Of a stretch of DNA of 7,040 bases, positions 1 through 5,358 are shown piece by piece. The notes below the pieces were generated by a model. That model ran no database searches and had not been told where the DNA came from. It saw only the letters and a program-made list of their open reading frames with translations. Within the stretch, counting starts at the first letter, position 1; every line of letters starts with the position of its first letter. Source of the DNA: JACCQS01 sp050999295 (GTDB lineage: Bacteria; Actinomycetota; Actinomycetes; Mycobacteriales; Geodermatophilaceae); NCBI GenBank assembly GCA_050999295.1, contig JBPCPI010000266.1, positions 1 through 7,040 on the forward strand. The letters are read 5' to 3'. The translations under genes were made by a program, and so were the position numbers.

Positions 1-1505
1 ACCTGGGTCCGGACCGACCCGACGATGTCCACCGACGACGTCATCGGGTCGATGCTGAAGAAAGCCGACTGACCCGGAATGTCCAGCAACGCCCCGGCAC
101 CCAAGGCGCCGCCGAGTGAACTGAGACCCGCCGACAAGCCCGGGATCGTCGAGATCGCCGCCGGCAGGCCACCTGCCGGGTTGACGACCGGCTGCACGGG
201 CGGCCCACTCAACTCGAACTCAGTGGAGGTGGCCTCCGGCGTGCTGCCGTCCGCGGCGGCCAGCCCCGGGTAGGCGGGCAGTGTGCTGATCCGCTCGTCC
301 GTGCCGCCCGCACCGCCGGATGCCGTGAGGCCTGCCGCCAGGGCGTTGGGCTCGGGGAACTCGAAGGTCGTGCCGGGATCCGGCCCGGTGCCCTTGAGGT
401 AGTGATCGAACCAGGCGAGGGTCAGTTCGCGCAGCCGTACGACGTCGTCCTCGTTGCTTGCGCCGTCGTGCCCGCCGCGGTACCAGACCATCTTCACCGG
501 GGTGCCGTTCTCGGCGATCCCGCGGGCGTTGGCGTCGGCTTCGCTGAGCGGGAACAGGGTGTCCGACAACCCCTGGACCAACATCGTCGGCGCCTCGATC
601 CGATCGAGTACGCCGGCCGGACTGACCCGGTCGAGGATCTCGGCCATCTCGGGGCTGAGCCGGCCGGTGACTGCTGCCTCTTGGTAGGCAGCGCAGACCT
701 CGGCTCGGAACCGGCCGCACGTGAGGTCAGGAACGCCGGGTGCTCCTGGTGCAGGTCCCTCCGCCCGATCGCCGGCGGTGCCGGCGCCGCCGAGTCCCGA
801 CGCCGTGCTGGAGAACAGGACAGCCCAAAGCTTCTTGAAGACTCCGTCGTCGCCGGGTGCCGGAGCGCCGGCGAAGGCGTCAGCCTCGGGAGCACCCACC
901 TGATCCGGGAACAGGGACCTGGTCAGCAAGTTCCAGGTGATCTGCGGGACGATCGCGTCGATCCGGTCGTCGTAGGCCGCACCCAGCAACGACAACGCCC
1001 CACCATAGGAAGCGCCGGTGACTCCGACCACCGGGTCGCCGTCGGAGTCGGTGGCCACCTCGGCGCGCTCAGCGAGCAGATCGATCATCACCGAAAGGTC
1101 GGCGATCTCGAAGTCAGGATCGTTGAGGCCGATCAGGCCCCCGCTGGCGCCGTGACCACGCGCGGAGTAGGTGAGTACGACATATCCCGACTCGGCCAGC
1201 GCCTGTGCCTCGGTCTCGACACTGTCCTTGGAGCCGCCGAACCCGTGCCCAACGATCACCGCGGGCGCCGGCGTGTCCTGGCTGGCGGCGGGAACGTACA
1301 GGCTGGTGTCGAGTGCGACGTCCTCGTCGCCGTCGGCCGGGACGGTCATCGTCTCGACTCCGACGTCGTCGGCTGCGGCCGCCGACGTGGCCAGGACGAT
1401 CTGTCCGGAGACGGCGACGCCGAGCAGGAGCGGGACAGCAAGCAGGCGGCGCGCCGAGAAGCCCATCCCGGGACCGAACTGGCGCAGGGATCGGGACGGC
1501 GGCAT
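1..1505 (-). CDS. Secreted alpha/beta hydrolase, X-Pro dipeptidyl-peptidase/CocE (S15-like) type, C-terminally truncated by window edge
   Basis: An open frame of 501 residues runs from ATG at 1505 to the left edge with no stop. Residues 19-45 form a signal peptide (Arg-Arg, a hydrophobic core, then an Ala-rich end), with likely cleavage after Ala45 before Asp-Asp, so the enzyme is probably exported. The alpha/beta hydrolase core follows: VGHGFGGSKDS at 85-95 (oxyanion region), SARGHGASGG at 114-123, the nucleophile motif GASYGG with Ser166, Asp315 in QGLSDTLFP, and His346 in GGHDG. The GxSYxG elbow is typical of the S15/CocE group. A Gly/Ala/Leu-rich linker at about 445-474 leads into what looks like the start of the C-terminal jelly-roll domain (FFSIDPM...VDIVGSV). 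Cys263 and Cys271 could form a disulfide. Met14 (1466) is an alternative start and would leave a shorter n-region; neither start has a strong ribosome site. Substrate is unknown: peptidase, esterase or amidase are all possible. Confidence 0.88.
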   Translation of the reverse strand, partial: MPPSRSLRQFGPGMGFSARRLLAVPLLLGVAVSGQIVLATSAAAADDVGVETMTVPADGDEDVALDTSLYVPAASQDTPAPAVIVGHGFGGSKDSVETEAQALAESGYVVLTYSARGHGASGGLIGLNDPDFEIADLSVMIDLLAERAEVATDSDGDPVVGVTGASYGGALSLLGAAYDDRIDAIVPQITWNLLTRSLFPDQVGAPEADAFAGAPAPGDDGVFKKLWAVLFSSTASGLGGAGTAGDRAEGPAPGAPGVPDLTCGRFRAEVCAAYQEAAVTGRLSPEMAEILDRVSPAGVLDRIEAPTMLVQGLSDTLFPLSEADANARGIAENGTPVKMVWYRGGHDGASNEDDVVRLRELTLAWFDHYLKGTGPDPGTTFEFPEPNALAAGLTASGGAGGTDERISTLPAYPGLAAADGSTPEATSTEFELSGPPVQPVVNPAGGLPAAISTIPGLSAGLSSLGGALGAGALLDIPGQSAFFSIDPMTSSVDIVGSVRTQ

Positions 1506-1526
1506 GGAACCTGCAACGCGCGGCTG

Positions 1527-1546
1527 CGAACGGTTAGTTCCGTTCG
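1527..1546. repeat. 7-bp perfect inverted repeat between hydrolase and HAD genes
   Basis: On the plus strand CGAACGG at 1527-1533 and CCGTTCG at 1540-1546 are perfect inverted repeats around a 6-base centre. The repeat lies 22 bp upstream of the hydrolase start and about 49 bp past the HAD stop. No T-run follows on the minus strand, so it is a poor intrinsic terminator. It could be an operator for the hydrolase gene or a weak RNA hairpin. The gap 1506-1594 holds nothing else I can support. Confidence 0.4.
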
Positions 1547-1594
1547 GTCCAGAGATACGTAACCCTGCGTACGGACGGGGCAGCGCCTTACGAC

Positions 1595-2263
1595 CTATCG
1601 ATTACCCGCGAACGATCGGAGGTCTTTGATCATGTGGGCGGCGCCCGCGGAACGTAGGGCGTCCGCCGAGGTGGTCGTGAGTACGCCGATGACCGGTGTG
1701 ATCCCGGCGGCCACCGCGGCCGTAACTCCGGACGTGGAGTCCTCGAATGCGACGACCCGGCCGGGGTCCGCCCCGAGCCGCGTGCACGCCAGGAGGTAGC
1801 CCTCCGGGTCCGGTTTGCCGGCCTTGACGTCCTCGGCGCTGACCACCGTGCTCACGACATCGGAAACACCGAGGACCGCCAAACTGGAATCGACCCACGC
1901 TCGTACGGCCGAGGTCACGACGGCCACCGGGATTCCCTTCGCGTGCACCGAGCGGATCAGTTCGGCGGCACCGCGCACCGGCTCGGGCTCGAGTTCGACC
2001 TGGGCGAGATGAGTAAGCACCTCGGCCAGCAGGGCGTCGGGGTCATGGCCGTGCCAGGGCCCGTCCAGACTGCGAAAGGTGTCGGCTCCGCGCCGCCCGA
2101 GGAAGTGCTCGGCGTAGGTCTGCTCGGAGACCTCCCAGCCGCGCGAGTCGAAGAAGGACCGCCAGGCCGCCCGGTGGACGCGTTCGCTGTCGACCAGGGT
2201 CCCGTCGAGATCGAACAGCGCCGCGTCCATCGAGTAGAGATCAGGAAGATCGGAGGTGCTCAC
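1595..2263 (-). CDS. HAD-superfamily (subfamily IA) sugar-phosphate phosphatase / beta-phosphoglucomutase-like
   Basis: The 222-residue protein carries all four HAD motifs. Motif I is FDLDGTLVDSE, with nucleophile Asp18 and acid/base Asp20. Motif II is VVTSA with Thr117, motif III is KAGKPDPEGY with Lys150, and motif IV is FEDSTSGV with Glu174-Asp175. The helical cap between motif I and residue ~100 and the FEDSxxGVxAAxAAG pattern place it with phosphoglycolate, 2-deoxyglucose-6-phosphate and beta-phosphoglucomutase-type enzymes acting on small phosphosugars. It is the last gene of the nag/PTS operon. The GTG start at 2263 overlaps the EIIA stop by 4 nt (GTGA), suggesting translational coupling; ATG at 2230 would give a product 11 residues shorter and is a reasonable alternative. 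Its place suggests cytosolic hydrolysis of a hexose or amino-sugar phosphate, perhaps relieving phosphosugar stress, but the substrate is not shown by the sequence. Confidence 0.9.
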   Translation of the reverse strand: MSTSDLPDLYSMDAALFDLDGTLVDSERVHRAAWRSFFDSRGWEVSEQTYAEHFLGRRGADTFRSLDGPWHGHDPDALLAEVLTHLAQVELEPEPVRGAAELIRSVHAKGIPVAVVTSAVRAWVDSSLAVLGVSDVVSTVVSAEDVKAGKPDPEGYLLACTRLGADPGRVVAFEDSTSGVTAAVAAGITPVIGVLTTTSADALRSAGAAHMIKDLRSFAGNR

Positions 2264-2712
2264 CCGGACCACGTGAACAGCGGCGCTCCGGCCTGCACCA
2301 CGCCGGTGTCCCTGAGCTCGCTCAACGCCTCCGGCTTGGCTTCCAGGGCGACCACCGGGCAGATCGGTGACCGGCCGCCGGCCTCGATCTCGGCCGGATT
2401 CCACGACACGATGCTCTGCCCGGCCGTGACCGTGCTGCCCTCCTCCACGTGCAGCGCAAAGCCCTCGCCCTTCAGTTCGACGGTGTCGATTCCCAGGTGG
2501 ACGAGCACTCCGGAGCCCTCGTCGGTGACCACAACGAAGGCATGCGGGTGCAGTTTGACCAACCGGCCGCTCACTGGAGAGACCACGTCGGCCGGCCCCC
2601 GGAGCGGGTCGATCGCCAGACCAGGGCCGACGAGGGCATCGGCGAACACCGGGTCGGGGACGTCCTGCAAGGCGAGCAGCCGCCCCGCCAGTGGTGCGAG
2701 GACCTGGGTCAC
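2260..2712 (-). CDS. crr: PTS system EIIA component, glucose/GlcNAc family (Crr-type)
   Basis: This stand-alone EIIA of 150 residues takes phosphate from HPr and passes it to EIIB. The family core is clear: VVSPVSGRLVKL at 43-54, HAF with His57 (equivalent to His75 of E. coli EIIA-Glc), and VLVHLGIDTVELKGEGF with His72 (equivalent to the phosphorylated His90). EEGSTVTAG and the PVV strand follow in order. The length is close to the usual one for single-domain EIIA, so the gene looks intact. The start is GTG at 2712, whose GTGA overlaps the EIIB stop by 4 nt, and the 3' end overlaps the HAD gene by 4 nt. In Streptomyces, EIIA-Crr works with NagF and NagE2 in GlcNAc uptake; the same role is inferred here. 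Whether it also serves other sugars or regulates other proteins cannot be seen. Confidence 0.95.
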   Translation of the reverse strand: MTQVLAPLAGRLLALQDVPDPVFADALVGPGLAIDPLRGPADVVSPVSGRLVKLHPHAFVVVTDEGSGVLVHLGIDTVELKGEGFALHVEEGSTVTAGQSIVSWNPAEIEAGGRSPICPVVALEAKPEALSELRDTGVVQAGAPLFTWSG

Positions 2713-2942
2713 AGAAGATCCGCGATGTCACTGGCTATCGTGTCTGCCTGCGTGCCGACGACGACCTGGATGACCTTGCCCGATCGCATCACGCCGTGGG
2801 CCCCGGCCGCCTTCAGTGCTTTCTCGTCCACCAGGGATGCATCTTCCACCTCGGTGCGCAGCCGGGTGATGCATGGCTCGATCTCCACGATGTTGTCCGC
2901 GCCGCCGAGACCGGCCACGATCTGCTCTGCCTGTGTGCTCAT
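2709..2942 (-). CDS. nagF: PTS system EIIB component, glucose/GlcNAc family (NagF-like)
   Basis: This small soluble EIIB of 77 residues carries the phosphate on Cys24 in the motif IEPCITRLR, the signature of the glucose/GlcNAc EIIB family. Further conserved pieces are LGGADNIVEI before it, and LKAAGAHGVMRSG and VVVGTQAD after it. The start is ATG at 2942, two bases past the SIS-gene stop, with GAGAGG six bases upstream. A TTG six bases earlier (2948) is open but less convincing. The 3' end overlaps the EIIA start by 4 nt. A separate EIIB next to a separate EIIA, with the EIIC encoded divergently, matches the split GlcNAc PTS of Streptomyces (NagF, Crr, NagE2) rather than the fused NagE of enterobacteria. 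Confidence 0.94.
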   Translation of the reverse strand: MSTQAEQIVAGLGGADNIVEIEPCITRLRTEVEDASLVDEKALKAAGAHGVMRSGKVIQVVVGTQADTIASDIADLL

Positions 2943-2944
2943 GT

Positions 2945-4021
2945 TCAACCTCTCGTTGGGGTGGACGAACTGTCAGTCTGGGTGACTTTCGACAGGCCGC
3001 GGGGCGCGTCGGGGTCCAGGCCGATCCGGCGCGCCAAGGACTCGACCGCCAATTGTGGCGCCACGATCAGCGCCAATGGTGCGACCGCCTCGATCATGTC
3101 CGGACCGGGTACGGCGAGTTCGCACGCCGCGCGAAACGTTTCGTCGCCGCCGAACCCGACGACCGTTGCCCCCCGGCTCGCCAGGTCCGCGGCGAGTTCG
3201 GTCATGGCACTGAGCAGCGGCCCGTCCGGCGCCGCGACGAGGACGGCGGCCAGCCCTTGCCCCACGACGGCTATCGGGCCGTGCTTGAGGTCGGCGTAGG
3301 ACAGTCCACGCACCGGGCGCAGGCAGGTTTCTTCCAGCTTGAGGGCCACCTCCAGCGCGGTCCCGAGCACCAGGCCGCGGCCGGTGACCAGGATCGAATC
3401 GGACTGATCCAGCGCAGCGACCACGTCCGTACGGCCGCCGCCGTCCTGAGCTGCCCAATCGCGCAGCACCCGCTCGATCTCCGCCGGAACGCCGAACAGG
3501 TCGGCGTCGATCAGTTCCGGGTCCGGGGCGAGAGCAGTGGCCAGCACCGCGAGGGCGGCCAGTTGAGTGGTGTAGGACTTGGTGGCCGGTACGGCCAACT
3601 CCCGGCCGGCCAGGGTGACCAAGGGGAGGTCTGCCGCCGCGGCAAGTGCGCTGTCCGGGTCGTTGGTGATCGCCACCGTGGCCGCCCCACATTTTCGCGC
3701 CCAGTCCTGGGTGGCCACGATCTCGGCGGTTTCCCCGGACTGGCTCAGCGAGACCACCAGGGTGTTGGACATGTCGCGTGCAGCTCGATAGTGCGTGGCG
3801 ATGCTCGGTGCGGCCAGGGCTGCCGAGACGCCACTGTGGGTCTCCAGCAGGTACCGGCCGTAGACCGCGGCATTGTCCGAGGAACCGCGGGCCAGGAAGA
3901 GCACCTGATTACGGCCGGCCGCCACCTTGCGCAAGTCGGCCCGCAGCGGGACCAGGCTGTCCAGCGTTGCGCTGACCGCGGCCGGTTGCTCGGCGATCTC
4001 GCGAGCCATCTGACTGCTCAT
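2945..4021 (-). CDS. SIS-domain sugar-phosphate isomerase/deaminase, likely glucosamine-6-phosphate deaminase (NagB-II type)
   Basis: The 358-residue protein has two SIS domains and no N-terminal glutaminase domain. The first SIS (about 36-165) has FLARGSSDNAAVYGRY, the phosphate loop SLSQSGET at 91-98 and ATKSYTTQL at 146-154. The second has TGRG at 213-216, ALEVALKLEE with Glu224, Lys228 and Glu231, and DLKHGP with His247. These align with Glu481, Lys485, Glu488 and His504 of GlmS, and Lys345 in PRGLSK near the C terminus fits GlmS Lys603. With the isomerase residues kept and the glutaminase missing, and with nagA directly upstream, conversion of GlcN-6-P to fructose-6-P and ammonia is the best inference. 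AgaS-type deaminase/isomerase is the alternative. The start is ATG at 4021, 10 nt after the nagA stop, with GGTGAT nine bases upstream inside the nagA end. No classical nagB is in the window. Confidence 0.88.
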   Translation of the reverse strand: MSSQMAREIAEQPAAVSATLDSLVPLRADLRKVAAGRNQVLFLARGSSDNAAVYGRYLLETHSGVSAALAAPSIATHYRAARDMSNTLVVSLSQSGETAEIVATQDWARKCGAATVAITNDPDSALAAAADLPLVTLAGRELAVPATKSYTTQLAALAVLATALAPDPELIDADLFGVPAEIERVLRDWAAQDGGGRTDVVAALDQSDSILVTGRGLVLGTALEVALKLEETCLRPVRGLSYADLKHGPIAVVGQGLAAVLVAAPDGPLLSAMTELAADLASRGATVVGFGGDETFRAACELAVPGPDMIEAVAPLALIVAPQLAVESLARRIGLDPDAPRGLSKVTQTDSSSTPTRG

Positions 4022-4031
4022 CGAAGGATTA

Positions 4032-5234
4032 TCACCGTGACGCGGCGGCGGGGGCGGCGGTCTCGCGGTCACCGGACCAGGCGATCTGACCGCCGACCCA
4101 GGTCGTACGGGCCAGCAGGTCATCACCCAGCCAGGCCAGATCGGCGGGAGCGCCGGGGGCCAGCAGGCCGAGGTCGCTGCGGCCGACGGCGTACGCCGGA
4201 ATCTGAGTGGCCGAGTTGATCGCGCTGCGCAGATCCAGCCCGCAGTGCAGGACCGAATTCGCGATTGCCTCATCCATGCGCAGCGCGGCCCCGGCGATCG
4301 CCCCATCGGCCCGCCGCGGTAGCCGGCCAGGCTGCACCACGAGACGATCTCCGCCCAACTCGTAGGTGCCGGCGGGCATTCCCATCGCGGCGACGGCGTC
4401 GGTCACCAGGGCGATCGCTCCGGCACAGGCACGGAAGGCGATCTCGACCGCGATCGGGGAGACGTGGTGCAGGTCGACGATCAGACCGCAGGTGAGCCGC
4501 GGATCGGTGAGCGCAGCGCCGACGGTGCCCGGATCGCGGTGCCGCATCGGCCGTTGGGCGTTGTAGAGGTGGGTCACCAGGGTGGCGCCGGAGTCGGCTG
4601 CGGCACGGACAGTCGGCGCATCCGCATCGCAGTGCCCGAGCGCGACTCGGACTCCGGCGTCGGTCAACCTCCGGATCGCATCGAGGGCACCGGCTCGCTC
4701 CGGCGCCAGCGTCATGTACGTCAGCGCCCCGGCGGCGGCGTCGAGCAGCGTCGTGATGAGGCCGGGTTCGGGGTCACTGAGCAGGTCGGCGCGGTGGGCA
4801 CCGCGACGTTTCTCGGCCAGGAACGGGCCCTCGAGATGGACGCCCAGCGTACGGGCGGCTCCGGGCGCTGCATCCAAGACCGGACGTCGGGACGCGTAGG
4901 AGCCGAGGTTGTCGGCGAGCTCCTCGATCGGCGCGGTGATGAACGTGGGGACGAATGCCGTGACCCCTGTGCTGGGCATCCGTTGGGCCACCCGTACCCA
5001 CTCGTCGTCGGTGGCCGAGGCGAAGTCCACCCCGAAGGCGCCGTTCACCTGGATGTCCACCAGACCCGGGCACAGGACACCGTCGGGCAGCGTGGTCACA
5101 ACTGTCGCGGCATCGCGCACGCGGGCCGGTGGGCTGCCCTCGCCGATCTCGTAGACGATCTCCTCGAAGAGGATCCATCCCGGCCGGACCAATCGTCCAC
5201 CGAGGACCACGGTTTGTGCGGCCAGGAGTTGCAT
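4032..5234 (-). CDS. nagA: N-acetylglucosamine-6-phosphate deacetylase NagA
   Basis: This 400-residue amidohydrolase removes acetate from GlcNAc-6-P, giving GlcN-6-P in the cytosol. Visible family marks are CPGLVDIQVNGAFG at 55-68, HLEGPF with metal ligand Glu135, KRRGAH at 142-147, LGHCDA with His201, THLYNAQRPMRHRDPG at 221-236 with His222, LHHV with His257, and LVTDA with the catalytic Asp279. These correspond to Glu131, His195, His216, His251 and Asp273 of the E. coli enzyme. The first metal-site motif reads DIQ rather than HxH, as in the E. coli type (Gln59). The usual DGxHV motif reads DLHHV, a small departure. Start choice is firm: AAGGAG lies five bases before ATG at 5234. It is the first gene of the minus-strand operon and faces the regulator gene across a 124-bp shared promoter region with a dre-like operator. 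Confidence 0.95.
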   Translation of the reverse strand: MQLLAAQTVVLGGRLVRPGWILFEEIVYEIGEGSPPARVRDAATVVTTLPDGVLCPGLVDIQVNGAFGVDFASATDDEWVRVAQRMPSTGVTAFVPTFITAPIEELADNLGSYASRRPVLDAAPGAARTLGVHLEGPFLAEKRRGAHRADLLSDPEPGLITTLLDAAAGALTYMTLAPERAGALDAIRRLTDAGVRVALGHCDADAPTVRAAADSGATLVTHLYNAQRPMRHRDPGTVGAALTDPRLTCGLIVDLHHVSPIAVEIAFRACAGAIALVTDAVAAMGMPAGTYELGGDRLVVQPGRLPRRADGAIAGAALRMDEAIANSVLHCGLDLRSAINSATQIPAYAVGRSDLGLLAPGAPADLAWLGDDLLARTTWVGGQIAWSGDRETAAPAAASR

Positions 5235-5239
5235 GAAGA

Positions 5240-5245
5240 CTCCTT
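5240..5245 (-). promoter_or_regulatory. Ribosome binding site of nagA
   Basis: AAGGAG on the minus strand sits five bases before the nagA ATG. It decides this start over a longer upstream reading through the promoter region. Confidence 0.8.
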
Positions 5246-5254
5246 GTTGAGTGC

Positions 5255-5284
5255 TTGACAGCCAAGTGCGGGCTGGGACATTCT
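5255..5284 (+). promoter_or_regulatory. Candidate sigma-70-type promoter for the GntR regulator and EIIC genes
   Basis: A perfect TTGACA lies at 5255-5260. After an 18-base spacer, CATTCT at 5279-5284 keeps the key second A and last T of a -10 box but is otherwise weak. Transcription would start near 5291, at the edge of the dre-like site, so a bound repressor would block it. The -10 match is only 3 of 6, so the call is tentative. Confidence 0.45.
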
Positions 5285-5307
5285 CACCAGCGACTGGACC
5301 GTACCAG
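5280..5307 (-). promoter_or_regulatory. Candidate promoter for the nagA operon
   Basis: On the minus strand GAGAAT (5285-5280) matches a -10 box at 4 of 6, with CTGGTA (5307-5302) 16 bases upstream as a weak -35. This would give a leader of roughly 40 nt before nagA. The dre-like site covers the -35 and part of the spacer. Support is weak and rests partly on the operator position. Confidence 0.3.
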
Positions 5308-5308
5308 T
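5293..5308. promoter_or_regulatory. DasR/NagR-type operator (dre-like site)
   Basis: The 16-mer ACTGGACCGTACCAGT matches 12 of 16 positions of the Streptomyces dre pattern ACTGGTCTAGACCAGT, with both outer arms (ACTGG and CCAGT) complete. The arms extend one more base each way to GACTGG...CCAGTC (5292-5309). It sits between nagA and a gene for a DasR-like regulator, exactly where such a site is expected, and overlaps both candidate promoters. The consensus is from established knowledge; binding here is inferred. Confidence 0.75.
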
Positions 5309-5317
5309 CCGGTCCAG
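5294..5317. repeat. 7-bp inverted repeat overlapping the dre-like operator
   Basis: CTGGACC at 5294-5300 and GGTCCAG at 5311-5317 are perfect inverted repeats with a 10-base spacer. The left arm is shared with the dre-like site, and the right arm supplies an additional half-site. A further CCAG half lies at 5287-5290. The cluster may allow a second regulator dimer to bind in an offset register. Confidence 0.5.
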
Positions 5318-5344
5318 CCCTGTCGATGGGTTCGACGGAGCCGG

Positions 5345-5349
5345 GGAGG
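5345..5349 (+). promoter_or_regulatory. Ribosome binding site of the GntR regulator gene
   Basis: GGAGG followed by a G-run lies 5-9 bases before ATG at 5359. It supports this start over the open TTG at 5251, which lies inside the promoter region. Confidence 0.7.
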
Positions 5350-5358
5350 GGGTCGCCA

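Noticed and set aside
1538..1553. Possible second dre-like site upstream of the hydrolase
   Set aside because: Read on the minus strand, only the left half (CTGGACC) resembles the operator; the right half does not match, so a chance half-site is the simpler reading.
402..1562. Long plus-strand open frame opposite the secreted hydrolase
   Set aside because: It is antisense to a gene with a signal peptide and complete catalytic triad, has no family motifs, and is Arg/Gly-rich as expected for a shadow frame in GC-rich DNA.
1595..2731. Longer N-terminal extension of the HAD protein reaching 2731
   Set aside because: The extension is an Arg/Gly-rich out-of-frame reading of the EIIA gene; HAD homology begins just before FDLDGT and the GTG at 2263 overlaps the EIIA stop properly.
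2945..4021. Identification as GlmS (glucosamine-6-phosphate synthase)
   Set aside because: There is no N-terminal glutaminase domain or catalytic Cys2, and the protein is just over half the GlmS length; the setting is catabolic.
2873..4219. Long plus-strand open frame opposite the SIS gene
   Set aside because: It is Arg/Gly/Gln-rich with no recognisable motif, lies across several genes of the opposite strand, and starts inside the EIIB gene.
5251..5358. Longer regulator starting at the TTG at 5251
   Set aside because: It would begin inside the candidate -35 box and run through the operator; the ATG at 5359 has a ribosome site and gives the usual family length.
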